Positions 1-11,793 of a stretch of DNA of 64,000 nt are shown here, in pieces. The notes below the pieces were generated by a model that saw only the letters and a program-made list of their open reading frames with translations, made no database searches and had not been told where the DNA came from. The stretch covers positions 126,754 through 190,753 of the forward strand of contig VSDK01018949.1 in NCBI GenBank assembly GCA_009767595.1, in the 5' to 3' direction. The translations under genes were made by a program, and so were the position numbers. The DNA is from Symbiodinium kawagutii. Its lineage: Eukaryota > Sar > Dinophyceae > Suessiales > Symbiodiniaceae. Every line of letters starts with the position of its first letter. The stretch's first letter is position 1.

Positions 1-292
1 TGACCAGCGCGGAGCTTGGCGGAGCGCAGTGCGCATGGTAAAGTGGCAACAAACGTGGGGGTTGGCCATGGCCATAGTAGTAAGGCCCAAGAAAACCACT
101 AGAAATGAGAATTTACAATGGGGAAACCACTAATGATGGGGGTACGCCAATCATGAACAAGCCCATTTACTGCTTGATATCAGTATGGGAGCGTTTCGAA
201 GGTGATGCCCCTGCTGGCTTTTCCCATTTCTTACCTGGTTACATGCTGGCAACGGGCACCCACATCCTCCATGGACTCTGCTGTGGGTCCAG

Positions 293-383
293 GCGGGTGC
301 GGCCAAGGCTTCTTTCGGAGCTTCAGCACCACGGACCTGCAAGAGTTGCCCCGCGACCTCTGTGTGGAGGCTGGGCCTGATTG
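293..383 (+). CDS. candidate internal exon, unknown protein
   Basis: A GC-rich stretch follows an acceptor (GGGTCCAG|GC) and ends at a GT donor (GATTG|GTCAAT). Read after two leading bases it gives GCGQGFFRSF, then TTDLQELPRDLCVEAGPD, with most codons ending in G or C, as in the well-supported exons further on. Its entry phase is 1 and its exit phase 2. No family recognised. The matching exons upstream would lie outside the window, and I did not find a phase-matched next exon, so it stays a candidate. Confidence 0.4.
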
Positions 384-881
384 GTCAATAGCTAGTGCAG
401 ATGAAATCGTTCGATTTAAGTGATTGATGATCATGGTAATCTATCGGCCATGAATGAATACCTATGTTTTAAATGATTTATGAATAGCTAGTGCAGATGA
501 TTTATGAATACCTATGTTTTAAATGATTATACCATCATGGTAATACCATGGTGCCATGATTTTAGATAATTTGACTGATAAAGCCATGTGGGCTGAGTGT
601 CAAATCGTTGTCGATACCTCGTGTTCTCTTGTTAGGACCTGCAGGGCTGCCATTAGTTCATGAGTGAAACCTCTGAATGCACCCTCTTCCATTTGCCAAG
701 CACCGTGGTTGCTTCCTTCCCATGACCAGGTGATGCAGCAGACCACGTCAGATTCCAGGAGTGGTCGACTGGGGACCTGGTTAGCGCTTCATGCTGGGGT
801 GGTGGAGCCTCGTTTAGATGGGATTTGGTTGGTCATGCTGGTAGTGGAGCTTGGTGATATCAGCCGTTCTTCCCTTCACAG
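384..881. other. no gene seen
   Basis: AT-rich DNA with a short duplicated phrase (GAATACCTATGTTTTAAATGATT at about 455-478 and 505-528, written here only as its type) and scattered CATGGTAAT words. Nothing coding could be supported. Confidence 0.4.
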
Positions 882-1113
882 AGAGTCCTGGTGGGAGTCA
901 AGCAGGAGACACGCTTGGAACACTGGCGTTTTCACCAGCACAAGTCCAAGCATTCTTTGAGATTGTTATTGCAAAGCCAGGAAGAGTGTCACAAATGTTT
1001 GAAACCATGATGCAATATGATGCAATCAACATAATTAATCAACAGAAAGCAGAATATGCTTGTTTCACCAATAATAACAGTATAGTCGCGCATCCTTCAG
1101 AGAACCCAGCAGG
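882..1113 (+). CDS. candidate exon or small ORF with A/T-ending codons
   Basis: A strong acceptor (GTTCTTCCCTTCACAG|AG) opens a frame of about 77 codons with no stop. It includes SPGGSQAGDTLGTLAF, PAQVQAFFEIVIAKPGRV and SQMFETMMQYDAINI. A GT donor is possible at GCAGG|GTTTGT. The peptide reads like a folded protein, but codons end mostly in A or T, unlike the GC-biased exons elsewhere in the window. That could mean a gene of other origin, a decayed mobile-element ORF, or chance. No family recognised. Confidence 0.35.
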
Positions 1114-1142
1114 GTTTGTGTGTGTGTAAGTGCCTTTTCAAG

Positions 1143-1406
1143 ATGGCTGACAATTGCCATCTAAAATCTGAAAATATGGAGGTTGATTTGAGTAGAGAGG
1201 CTCATCAAAAACCCAGCAAATTTCATGATGATCAACCTTTACTAACCATTCAGAGTTATGAACCAGCATTACTGCAACCATTTGCAACGATCATCTCCAA
1301 TCATGGCTCATCTATTCTGTTGTGCGGAGGCTTCACCCATCCCTCATCCTTGTATCGCCCAGCACTCATGTCTTGGGGCTGCCAGGACCTTTTTCTGCCC
1401 TGCTGA
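1143..1406 (+). CDS. small ORF, 87 aa, unknown
   Basis: An ATG in a good context (TTTTCAAGATGG) opens an 87-codon frame beginning MADNCHLKSENMEVDLSREA and continuing with LLTIQSYEPALLQPF. It closes with a stop at 1404-1406. Like the segment just upstream it uses A/T-ending codons. It directly follows a possible acceptor (CTTTTCAAG|ATG), so it could be an exon instead of a whole gene. Phase does not match the preceding candidate exon. No family recognised. Confidence 0.3.
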   Translation: MADNCHLKSENMEVDLSREAHQKPSKFHDDQPLLTIQSYEPALLQPFATIISNHGSSILLCGGFTHPSSLYRPALMSWGCQDLFLPC

Positions 1407-1891
1407 AAATGCCTGGTCCGCTGGCCCAGCGGAAGCGCAGGGGCCTATGTATAGTGCATATAACACTGTCCTATTATGCATCTCTATAGAACAGCATGTG
1501 TACCTTTTATAGTATATGGGCACATGTATGTGCATGCATTTCCACAAGTGTCATGCGCAGAACAGTGTAGAGCTGGATCTCTTTTGTTCATCCTGGGAAC
1601 AGCTCCATCCATCAAAGTGATCTCAGGCTCGCAGCCTTGGGTCGGAAGGCTGGTGGCGGCGAGCAACTGGAAGGCGCACTGGGCTGGGTCTCTCCAGGTT
1701 TTCTTTGGTGGCCCAAGTGGGGTTTGATAGTCCCAGTTTTTTTCTGGGATCATTGGTCTTTTTTCTGGGATTTTCTGAGATTGTTTTTGTTCGAAATGTT
1801 TGACCCAGTTCATATCTAAGGGAATCATTGGGTTGACAGTGATTCTTGTTGCATCACTGGGAATCGATTTTATGCCAGTAAGAATCGCCAT

Positions 1892-4676
1892 TGACCAAAG
1901 GGCCTTGTTCGTAGCGTCGATGCAACGTGTTCCACATCACGGCGAGCAGCTAAAGTCAGAGCGGATTGCTTGCGAATTCAACATGTGTACAGTACTATGT
2001 GTGTGTGTGTTGGGACTTGAATGGGAACTGAAGGGAAAGAAGAGTGCAAAATGAATCAGAATGATGTTGTATATTATTGTATTTCACGCCTGCGCATGGA
2101 AAACCGAACTTATCAGGGCATCAGATGAGAGAGAGGGAGAGTTGTCCTTGCGTCGGATTTGCGGAGAGAAATCACGGTAGATATGTTTCAGAGTGCCATG
2201 CAGAATCATCCCTGCCCCCTCCTCCTTGGGCACCTTCAATCAGATGTCTAACACAGGGTGCAGGGACTATGCGCATCGACAGCCCGCTTGCGACTTGCGC
2301 CCAGGGCTGCTGCGCGCATCTTTGTCTGATGACTTTGAGAAGGCAATGTCAAACCATGACAGGGGGTCATGGCTGTGTAATTGAGGTTTGGCAACCAGCA
2401 GTAATCAGTAACCAGCAACCAACCATCAACCAATGCTTTGTGTTGATTGATAATTGGTGATGATGGATAAGCAGCCACTAACCATCATCTCATGGTTCAC
2501 AGGGCTACAGGGGTCCCTTTCTTCCAGGGATGGGCAGCTAGGCTGTTATTGGGCCTGAATTTGACGGTGGTGCTGCTACTGTAGTGACCATGACCATGAC
2601 AAGTATGCCAGGCCCTGTGCACTGAGAAGCATCCTAGTCAGCAACCCTATGGCTGGGCTGGCCAGGTGCTGTCTTCCCAGACTTTGAAGATGTTGGGGCC
2701 CAAGGGGGCCTGCTGTGGGCATCATGATGGACAGGTGGTTGTAGATCGACCTTGGGTGGTTGGTGATCCATTGATCTTAGTGGCTGGTAGGTTGACAGTC
2801 CATGCAACAATGGCTGTGTGGTTGGACTGTCAACCCACCAGCGGATGTTTGCGTAGCGGCATGTGTTGTGCCCACCATTCATTTTGAATAACGCATCACT
2901 CTTAAGAGATTAATCAGCCAACACGGCTGAATCTAGACTTTCGCTGGTTCCAAATCATGTGCAAGCTAGCAGCTAGAATATGAAAGAGATGATTCACCAA
3001 AGTGGGTACCAAATTTCAAGACAAAACCCAAAGATGGAGACTGCGTGGATGTTTGCTGGAAAAGTTAATTTTCTGGCCGATTTCAAGCCATCCATTAGTG
3101 GGCGGGTTGGCCGGAGTTCTGGGGATTAGGCAGTTTGAAGGCTGATCCTCCTAACATGAACGGGATTAAGTCCACCTGTAGATTTGATGGATGACGGCGA
3201 AAGTCGCCATGTTCGTCGTCGCGAAGCAGCCCAACAACAAAACAAGCCCTTCACCGTGGCAACAAGACTGTCAAGCATTGACTCAGGTTGGAAGAGGTCA
3301 ATCAGCAAAGATGTGTGTTGGCCTTAGCATTTGACTTCCCTGACTGATGCGCTTTGCAGGTCATCCTGCTGACTTGACATAAACTATACTGTATACTGGT
3401 CAAAGTACCTCTGGTATTGGTGATGAACAGCGAAACATGAACAAAAAACAGTCCATTTGTTGGGATGCGAACTACATAGCTTTTTGATGGTACTGTCAAC
3501 ACACGTCTTCCAACTGACAAAAACCGACCATCAACGCTCCCAGGTGACTCCCTGCCGCCTCTCAGACGTGGTGACCCCAATATGTGTCAAACTGCATGAC
3601 CGGAAAGGGGAAGCAGTTGATATGAGGGGGGCAGTCAGATATGGGATCACAATGTGGAGGAAACCACTTTGGCACTGGATCTTAGTCTAGATCCCCTATA
3701 GGACAGTCGATTGGCATAGCATCAACAATGACTTCAGGCCATGGGAAGAGAAGATGAATGCGACGGCAGGCACTGATGTGGCCCTGCGAAGTGTAGGGGG
3801 TTTGGAATAGCTGGCCTATCAGGAACTGCGATATTTGAGCCAAGAGATGTAAAGGAATAACATGACAAGAGACAAGGCTTTTGAACATGGATCAAGTGCA
3901 CGTGGCAATGATTTGCCAGCAAAAGTCCCAGTTCTACCCAACATTGTGCATTTTTCCAGGTCGACAAGCACAGTATAGTAGTGTCAGACGGGTCATTGGC
4001 TTGGTCGTTCTACTACATGTTTTTTTTCTGCTGACAAGTGGCAACTCCTTTGTTCATTGAGCGCACTGAGCTGGTTGCCTTCATAAAGGGCAGCTTCAAT
4101 TTGTTTTCTCAGGTGGCGGTGCCGTTTCTGCCGAGAGAAGCTTTTGCTCCTCGGAGCCAAGGAGAGGCCATGGGAGCTAAGTGAAAGATGCGTAAGTAGA
4201 AACTGGTGTTTTGTTGGGGTATTGGAAGTGAATATTTCAAGATGGTTGGTGATAGTACCAAATATGTACATATATGTACCCTTAAACAACTCAGTTGTTT
4301 TCAGCGGAAAGTAAACGTCATTCTGATCATTGGGTCAAGATAATTCCCAACGAAGATAAAAGCAGTACTCATCCTACGGGTAACTTAGCATGACTGTGGC
4401 GGCTACTGTTTGGCAGGTTGTTGCAACACAATGATTACTTACGGCGCGAAAGGATCGACCTTGCAGAGGGCAATATTTTACGTATAACATTCAAGTTCAC
4501 TGAATATACTGAATCTAATTTCAAGGTATATAAGTGAGTCAAGGAATCAATGGCCGAGGAGAAGCACCAAGCAGCGAAGCCAACAAGGAAATAATCCGTT
4601 GCCACCCCGCATCTCCACAGCCATTTCTCAACCCCACAGATACATTTGCGATTTTTGTGGGCTGTAGCCAATCATA
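1892..4676. other. intergenic, no supported gene
   Basis: Open frames here are short and mutually overlapping on both strands. A GT microsatellite lies at about 1998-2010. A small hairpin lies at 2791-2836 (listed separately). No convincing exon was found. Confidence 0.4.
2791..2836. repeat. short inverted repeat
   Basis: GGTTGACAGTCCA and its reverse complement TGGACTGTCAACC flank a loop of about 20 bases. The GTTGACTGT word also recurs in the palindrome complex at 5.1-5.4 kb, which suggests a common mobile source. Confidence 0.6.
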
Positions 4677-4893
4677 CCGGGTAGTTCAGAAAAAACAGCC
4701 ATCCGAGATGAACCACAGCTAAGACAATGGCAACCCCTTGCACCCCGATGTCAATGCAAGAGCATAAATGGCTGTTTTTTTTGAACGCCGCCAGCGACCC
4801 AAAAACTCCACCAACATTGAAAGAGGGGGAACGGGGGTTTAACAACTTTCATTCGGGTTTTGGAAGGATGGCTGTTTTTTATGAACTACCCGG
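4677..4893. mobile_element. non-autonomous terminal-inverted-repeat element, copy 1
   Basis: The 217-bp element starts CCGGGTAGTTCA and ends with the reverse complement TGAACTACCCGG. The terminal repeats are 28 bp and differ at one position. The inside has no transposase frame. A second copy in the same orientation lies at 5558-5795. Size and ends fit a MITE-like element. No clear target-site duplication is seen because other inverted repeats abut it. Confidence 0.75.
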
Positions 4894-4952
4894 ACTCAAG
4901 GTCAAGATGTATGCCACCTGCTCCGCAGGTGACACACATCTTGACCTTGAGT
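4894..4952. repeat. hairpin between element copy 1 and the large palindrome
   Basis: ACTCAAGGTCAAGATGT pairs with ACATCTTGACCTTGAGT around a loop of about 24 bases that itself holds CACCTGC/GCAGGTG. This is a near-perfect stem, nested between two larger inverted repeats. Confidence 0.75.
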
Positions 4953-5560
4953 CCGGGAAAGTTTTACTGGCAAGACTGAGTGGTCCCTTGCGGCATCTGC
5001 TCCACACATCTTGGACAAGATAAATTGCTCCTAGCCTGTGAAGCACGACGGAGGACGCATTTGACCATCCTTTTTGGAAGTCTTGGCCCTGCCCTTGATG
5101 CGCGCCGGGAGACTTGACGTGCCAGATGTGGTTTCAAGTGGCCCTGCCATGGGATTGACAGTCAACATAACAGTCAACATACAGTCAACACGACAGTCAA
5201 CACAACAGTCAACACGAGCACCTTTATTGTAAATTCTCAGCGAAAACGCGTTTCGGGGAAGAAATCCAAGATTTTCCAATATACTAGGACCCTTGGGGCT
5301 CCCAATGCTCCAAAATGGCATTTCCCCTTTTAATTAGAACTGTTATGTTGACTGTCAGTCCCATGGCAGGGCCAGGCAAAAGCACATCTGGCACGTCAAG
5401 CCTCCCGGCGCGAGTCAAGGGCAGGGCCAAGACTTCCAAAAAGGATGGTCAAATGCGTCCTCCGTCGTGCTTCACAGGCTAGGAGCAATTTATCTTGTCC
5501 AAGATGTGTGGAGCAGATGCCGCGAGGGACCACTCAGTCTTGCCATTAAAACTTTCCCCG
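4953..5560. repeat. large inverted repeat, arms about 220 bp
   Basis: The left arm (4953-5174) and right arm (5339-5560) are near-identical in reverse complement. Shared landmarks are the AAAGTTTTA end, GGCAAGACTGAGTGGTCCC, GCTCCTAGCCTGTGAAGC and GACAGTCAACATAACAGT. A spacer of about 165 bp separates them. Minus-strand open frames inside are by-products of the repeat. It may be a larger terminal-inverted-repeat element or the product of an inverted duplication. Confidence 0.8.
5154..5216. repeat. ACAGTCAAC tandem words at the palindrome inner edge
   Basis: ACAGTCAAC is repeated five times with 1-3 base spacers (TA, AT, ACG, ACA) where the left arm meets the spacer. Slippage at the palindrome tip is a simple explanation. 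Confidence 0.7.
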
Positions 5561-5795
5561 GGTAGTTCAGAAAAAACAGCCATCCGAGATGAACCACAGC
5601 TAAGACAATGGCAACCCCTTGCACCCCGATGTCAATGTTGACGGTAAGGCTGCCCGCAGCAAGAGCATAAATGGCTGTTTTTTTGAACGCCGCCAGCGAC
5701 CCAAAAACTCCACCAACATTGAAAAAGGGGGAACGGGGGTTTAACAACTTTCATTCGGGTTTTGGAAGGATGGCTGTTTTTTATGAACTACCCGG
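5558..5795. mobile_element. terminal-inverted-repeat element, copy 2
   Basis: Same ends (CCGGGTAGTTCA ... TGAACTACCCGG) and interior as the element at 4677-4893, in the same orientation. It differs by an extra internal stretch near 5636-5660. It abuts the outer end of the right palindrome arm and, on its other side, a diverged copy of another inverted-repeat element beginning TATGCTTCCAGT. Confidence 0.75.
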
Positions 5796-5898
5796 TATGC
5801 TTCCAGTCAGCAGCCAATAGTAGGTAACCAGGTACCTGGTGTCTACCAGCTCGTTGTAACTGGGGTTGGTTACCATAGAGGTAACTGCTTGCGGGTAG
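5796..5898. mobile_element. diverged TATGCTTCCAGT inverted-repeat element
   Basis: Begins TATGCTTCCAGT, contains ATAGTAGGTAACCA, and later GGTTGGTTACC followed by GAGGTAACTG. This matches in order the clearer copies at 18787-18891 and 57494-57598. The 3' end has drifted (CTTGCGGG in place of GAAGCATAGGG). Confidence 0.5.
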
Positions 5899-8800
5899 GG
5901 CAAGCCGCCACCCATCGCCAGCCCACCGGAGGATCTGCATATCCCGTTGCCTTTGCCCGACAAAGAAGCTCAAGAGCTTCGGGCTGAGCTCAAGGGGTGC
6001 AGGACTCAGCTGAGGGAACGAAGCACCCAACGGCCCGGTGCCCTTCACGTGTAGTTGCGCAGAACATGGCTGGTGACTGAGAGCATCGTTTGCTTATGAA
6101 TGAATCCTTATGGAAAACAAAGATCCATATATCATCATGGATCTAGGTATACATGGTATAATGGATATTGGATGCGTATAGAGTGTGTAGCTACCTAGGA
6201 TATGGCAGAACTCGAACGTCTCATTTTCCATGCAATGATTCCTCACATGACTCAAGAGGGTTGGGTCGAGTTCCATGGTTAGATTCCAGGCTCCCTGGGA
6301 GAATAGCTTTGGATGGGCTTACTTCCAACAGGTCAACCAGCAATCATTTACGAGAAATCAGCAATTGCTTCCCTCATGATTTTGCTTTGTTGCTGAAGAT
6401 ATGAACCTGGTTTGAGGAACAAACAGAAAAGGTAAACCATCAATCATTGTTCCTATTTTAGAAATTTGCCGCCTGTTTTGTTGCTGATGAATATGAACTC
6501 ATGCATTGCCTTTTGACCTATGATTCAGTACCTATTGACTACATGAAAGCTTAAAGCGTCATTAGGTATAAAGGTGGTGATGAAATAAGCGATGATGAGC
6601 TTTGCTTTTTGGCTGCTTTGTGGGTGGTTCAGTAAGGGTCAGTCAGTTTATTCTTGAAGCGGATAAGCCTAATAAAAGCATCGCCAGTTGTGTGGGTATC
6701 ATCCTGCTTATACTTGTTGATGAATAAGCAGAAATTCCATGTCACGGGCTGATCCCAAAATGTAAACTCATCAGGTTCATCCTTACAAAACCAACAACAG
6801 TTGGACCGCAGCACCTCGTGGCCCGTTCTTCAGGTTCTTCATGAAGGGCCGACAACGATGGACTTGGGTGCCTCCGCGTCGACTCACTGCTTGGATGATT
6901 TACTGCTGGGTTCATCAGTGCGAGTTCACCCAACTGTTGCTTGATGAATGGGAGATTCAAAAACTAGCACACCACCCCGATTTTCTGCCCTGGCTGGTTC
7001 ACTAGCTGTGAGCCATGGGAGTTACTATTACAGGATTTGTTCCACCAAGAGTACTGGATCATAAATGAATGGATCTTTGTTTTTCATTACGTGTTTCACC
7101 ACTTCACCAGTTGCTTTCTCTAGTGGAGGTGTTCGTCGTGCTTGGGGGACTCTGTCAGTTCCCTCCAGCTTCGGAGACAATGTCCACCCTCCACCTTCCA
7201 CGGTCCCATCATCACAGCCTTTCAGACCTGCTGGCAGTACACTGGCAAACGAAGAAGTACTGGATGGGTGGAACTACGGCCGAACCACGTGCTATGGCAC
7301 AGCTTCCATGGGGTGCGCCACGCAGCTTTTGGAGATTGGGATTGGTGGTCCCAGCCATGCGACCGGTGGGGGGTGGGATCAGATGGCATAGGTTGGCTGT
7401 TGCTGATGTTATCAGCGGTGATAGGTTCAGCATGTTTCCCTAGCCCCTCCCTAGCCTCTCTAGTGAGGTTTACTTGCATTTCATTCTGGTGTTTCTGGTC
7501 AACCGTTGTCTTCGTCTGTGGTAGACAGGCAGTTGTTCTGAACCATTCGCAAATTCCAGCAACCAACGTCAATTGAATATGATTTGAGTAGCCATCAAAC
7601 ACATTGAAACATGTCTTACAACTCATGTTTTGCGGCCCATCATGGGCTTTGTATTCTAGCAGTGGCTTGGTTGTAAACCTTTGTTTGAAGTTTGAACAAC
7701 CAATCGGCTTGAGACACATCAGAGATGCATGTCGGTGGCCTTTGGAATATGTTTCTCTCACTTCAAGCCATGGTGGTTGTTACCTGGACTTGGGACCATA
7801 GCTGGCATTATTTCTTGTGAAGAAAACCAACTGCTTTGGAGACATGCGTGAATCACACACACAAAGAAATGAGCCACAAACAAAACCTTCGTGATTGTGT
7901 GTTCCACGGGCATAGTTTTACTTTTCAATATATAAGTCAACCGGTTCCCAGTTGCTTTGTTTTGAGCTCTGGTTTCAAACCCTTGAGACAGTTGAGATGT
8001 TCAGTCAAACTAACTAGCATAATCGGAATTTGTTATTCTTAGTCAGTCCAATTTAATTTGAATTGTATGCAGTACGCCTGTCCTATTCTTAGTCAGGAGG
8101 CAACTGGCACTGCAGAGTCAGGGCCACTGGTTTAGAACTTTGATGATTCTTGATGCTCCAGAGATCTCATTGCTCAGCAATACCTGTCATCGCTGGTGGC
8201 CGACCAGATGGTTCCAAAAAATCAGCAAGTTACCTGAGGTTCATCGTGTATAAATTGCACAATTTGCATCGATTTGCTGCGTGCAAGTACGGTAGTTGCA
8301 GGTGGTGGTACCCCTGCAGCACAATCAACCAGCCAATGCAAAATGCCGCCAGGTTGGCACGTGGCACTTGTACCGCTTGGCATGTTGGATGCTGCAGTAC
8401 TGGTGTGAAGTGGATATGGTTTCAAGACTGTTCAATGAGCTGGTTATACTGAACACCATTTCTGGTTGATCTCAACCCATGGTTGGGGGTTCTACACCTT
8501 TAGCGGGTATATAGTCAATAGTCAATAGCGAAAAATTCTCAATATGGGACTATCCGATGCTGTGCGTACAGGAGGATTTGCCGCATTGGCTGTTTCCCTA
8601 TCAAACGTTCCATTTTGGGACGGTTTGGAAAGTGCTGTGAAATACCACCATGTGAATACGTAGACAGCCAGCTGATAGTCATCCCCAACTATTCTTGCTG
8701 CTGAGTAAGTAATTATGCTCAAGGAACTGGTAAATGGACTCTGGCTACCTCAAACAATTGTGGGTCAAAACCGGGAGGTTAGGTTTGGTGAGTATTTGGT

Positions 8801-9263
8801 TATTCTCCCAAGCGTGGCAGCGTTGATAATACCTCCCTATGCCAACCTATGCCAAATCAGCAATGTATGGATGCACCGCCTATCCCCCAATGCAGTAGTA
8901 TTTGTTTGGTGGCTATCATCACCGGCATCATCATACATGATACACAGGACAATTTGCTCAATCATCAATCACTATCCATCCTCTCAATTGTCATGAATCA
9001 TCAGAGCATGAAACCCACAATCAATCATCACTATTCTTCATCAGCACCGTCAGATAGTAAACATCATCATGACAAGATCATCATCAGCTATAAAGCATCA
9101 TCATTATTAAATTAACCTTATGTGGTTGCTCTACCATGGTTTGCCCACCATCACTTAGAAGTGTGACATTCCCTAGATTCCGTATGAAACCATGATTAGA
9201 TCAACCATTAGCCGTCAGAAGCCATCACTGTTGATTAAACAATCAATAAGGCTTTCCCGCCAG
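5899..9263. other. intergenic; one region open in three frames (7065-7576)
   Basis: Mostly anonymous sequence. Between 7065 and 7576 three plus-strand frames and one minus-strand frame (7222-7761, 179 codons) stay open together. The frame from 7142 has the best codon bias (for example WVELRPNHVLWHSFHG) and could hold an exon, but splice sites are not convincing and I cannot choose among frames. The rest shows no supportable gene. Degenerate CATCA repeats occur at about 8925-9115. Confidence 0.3.
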
Positions 9264-9339
9264 GTGGAGGGCCGATGGAGCTTCCTCTGGAGCCGATCGC
9301 CACCACTTGGCCGCGCGGTTGGCACGTGGCTTTGGGGGG
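9264..9339 (+). CDS. candidate exon, unknown protein
   Basis: The acceptor CCCGCCAG|GT and donor GGG|GTAGCA bracket a GC-rich 76-base stretch in AT-rich DNA. After two leading bases it reads GGPMELPLEPIATTWPRGWH and then VALG with G/C-ending codons. Entry phase 1, exit phase 2. A second frame is open too (VEGRWSFLWSRSPPLGRAVG) but with poorer bias. No family recognised. Confidence 0.4.
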
Positions 9340-10055
9340 GTAGCAGTGGTGGCCACCAAGGGAAGGCTGGCGAAACCAGGTAGCGGTGAGAGACCACCCT
9401 GAAGCAATGGTGGTTTTTTAGGTAAATTCGGAGGTTTGGATGGCTGATGCTAAGAGATATTCACATGGCGTTTGCTTGGTGTATCCTTTATGATTGCTGG
9501 TGATGGCTGATGCTGAGGGATGGTTTACAAGCAGATTGTAAGGAATACACCAAGGACCACTATTATACATAGACTTGATCTTGCATAATTTTGGTATATT
9601 TCACTTCACGGTGGATTGAAAGCTGTTTTGCTGGTTGACAATCATTTCTAATGGTTGATAGTCAAGCCTTTTTGTGTCCCCAAAGGTGTCTTAGTGGTGT
9701 TGAAATGAGTGGTGATTTTGAACATGGCACTCAAGGTTGAACGCCCTGAGCAGAGGAGCCATCGGCGACCGTGAGAACAATCTGATTCTCACGATGATAG
9801 ACACATTGTACCACTGAGCACTATAAATATGAAACGTATGTTTCAAAAGAAATATTGTACATCTTGCACATGTTGACTGCCTTTACTTTCAACTTGGCGA
9901 ACCACGGTGGCCTCTTCTGTGACTCTATGGGTAGTGTATAGTCTAATGCCAGTGTTTTGGTTGTGTTGGGACCACTTCAGCAGATCCAAATATGGTATGA
10001 ACCGGACCAGCGACAGGAACAACAAATGACAACGATTTGACTCACACTTCACTAG

Positions 10056-10235
10056 GCGAGGTAGACCTGGCTCAACAACTATCGGGTGACACGATCTACT
10101 TAGAGAGTTGTCACGTCAGTGGTGATCCAGCTGGAGGTGATTCCCACCCCGTCAGATGTCCATCCCAGGTTTTGCATTTTCAGCATCCGCTGGATGAGCC
10201 GCCCGCGAACCCGCCGAGAGGACCAGCTGCACCTG
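10056..10235 (+). CDS. candidate exon, unknown protein
   Basis: Opens after CACTTCACTAG|GC and closes at GCACCTG|GTCGGG, entry and exit both phase 1. The peptide reads EVDLAQQLSGDTIYLESCHV, then SGDPAGGDSHPVRC, then a proline-rich end (HPLDEPPANPPRGPAAP). It looks like part of a normal soluble protein. It might belong to the same gene as the candidates at 9264 and 10853, although phases between them do not join directly. Confidence 0.4.
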
Positions 10236-10852
10236 GTCGGGTGACCCTAGCTAAGTGTGTTGAACATAACAATATACCAAGGGAAACTCCAAGTCTAGCA
10301 GGATGGGGAAGGAACGGTGATTTTTGGGGGGCAACCCCGTCATCGGTATGTGATATCGTTGCTGAAGTGTTTCAATCATCGAGGTAGGTGGCAAACAAGC
10401 TTTCAGAAAGTTGAGGGGCGCGCTGCTGATGATAGTTCTTTGATGTTCTTTGAGAACAACATAGTTAGTCAACTGACGGGATCAGAATCTTGGTGTGGAT
10501 CAGCAGGAGGAGGTCTATGCTACCTTCCAAATGTTCTTACCTGGCTGTTTCTTGACATTTGGAACCCAAGCTATTGGCTGGGGGGGGTATGAACAAACAT
10601 CGTAGGCTCTTGGGATGATCAAGTGCGGCCTACCGACGTAAAAAGCACTTTGATCGTTGGTATGTCCTTATTGCGGTCTACAAACTACAGTGAGCATGTG
10701 TGGTATCCATGATTAACCGCTGCGATTGATAGTCGCATTACAGTATATCAGAGAGTATTCCTAGTTGACAACTAATCAAGCATGAACTAATCCAACAACT
10801 GCATAGAACATGATCTGGAGCAGTCATTTGCCACTCACCTGACCGGTCCCAG

Positions 10853-10944
10853 CACATTACGCTTCGAGGAGTGGCGCTATACCCTGGTGTACGTACCAGA
10901 CGGCAGGATGTCTCAGTGGCGGCCATGTCCAGCAGCCATGTTTG
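10853..10944 (+). CDS. candidate exon, unknown protein
   Basis: Acceptor ACCGGTCCCAG|CAC and donor GTTTG|GTGGTG. Reads HITLRGVALYPGVRTRRQDV then SVAAMSSSHV in phase 0, leaving phase 2. A minus-strand frame covers the same bases and remains possible. No family recognised. Confidence 0.3.
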
Positions 10945-11793
10945 GTGGTGCCACCTGTCACCAATTCAAAAATATCACGGTGTTTAATTGCAAAGCCATT
11001 ATGTTTCAATCAAAAACATGGGGAGGCATGTTCTTTAGAGAAACCATATTTCTTGGGGGGATCATCACCTATACATGACTGTAACTGACGTTTTGAGTGG
11101 ATGACCATTTGTGTTTTTTTTTATCACCGCTTGTGGACAGCTTTAAGCTGGGGAAAAGAATGCCAAACACCATTCAGAATTGAGGTACTTTCAATGCAGT
11201 AGCAGGCCTATTCCAACGTGGATTTGCCTGCTAATGTTTGGGATGTTCACATCAGGAATCCAGGATTGGCGCTGGCACCAAATTGCCCCAAGCGTGTTTA
11301 GGTCTTCGCATCGCCGAGAATCAAACTCCTCCGAGTTGGATTGTTGAATCTGGCTCACAAGTTTGCATGTAAACCAGGAAGTTTGTGCAAAAGGAAGACA
11401 CAACCCAAAAATGATGAGGAAGAGGTGATCAAAGTTTTCTTCATCGCAAGATCACATGGGATGGAGTCCAGCAAGTGTGTTGCTATATTTCGAGCCCATC
11501 TGAGATACGAATGACACAAGCGAAATTGACTCTTTACTCCTGCTCGGTTCAACATGGTTGGTTGAATGCCTCACATGGTTCACCCGGAAGATGCAACCAT
11601 GCTTCGTAACCCTCACACTTGCTTTGTTGATGTTTGGTGCATGTGCCAGGTGTGTGCAATTACACCATAAGGTTTGGAACTTTCCTTCCAGGCTAGCTGC
11701 GAAGCTCTGCCCAAAGCGATGCAGAATTCACTCTACAAAACCCTGCTTCCAGATTGTAAGTTCTTGAACCCAAACTTGTGGTGAAGCCCCAAC
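10945..11793. other. upstream region of the caspase-like gene, no gene seen
   Basis: No convincing exon, promoter motif or spliced-leader relic was found in this stretch before the caspase-like ORF. Confidence 0.4.

Noticed and set aside
1484-1891. 135-codon minus-strand frame
   Set aside because: Reads protein-like in part, but about a third of it comes from a TTTTTCTGGGAT low-complexity tract on the plus strand, and there is no splice or homology support.
5031-5747. Paired minus-strand ORFs 5031-5321 and 5490-5747
   Set aside because: They fall in the inverted-repeat arms and elements, and their similarity to each other is explained by the palindrome.
7222-7761. 179-codon minus-strand open frame
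   Set aside because: Three plus-strand frames are open over part of the same bases, codon bias is weak, no domain is recognisable, and one frame of this length by chance in 64 kb is not surprising.
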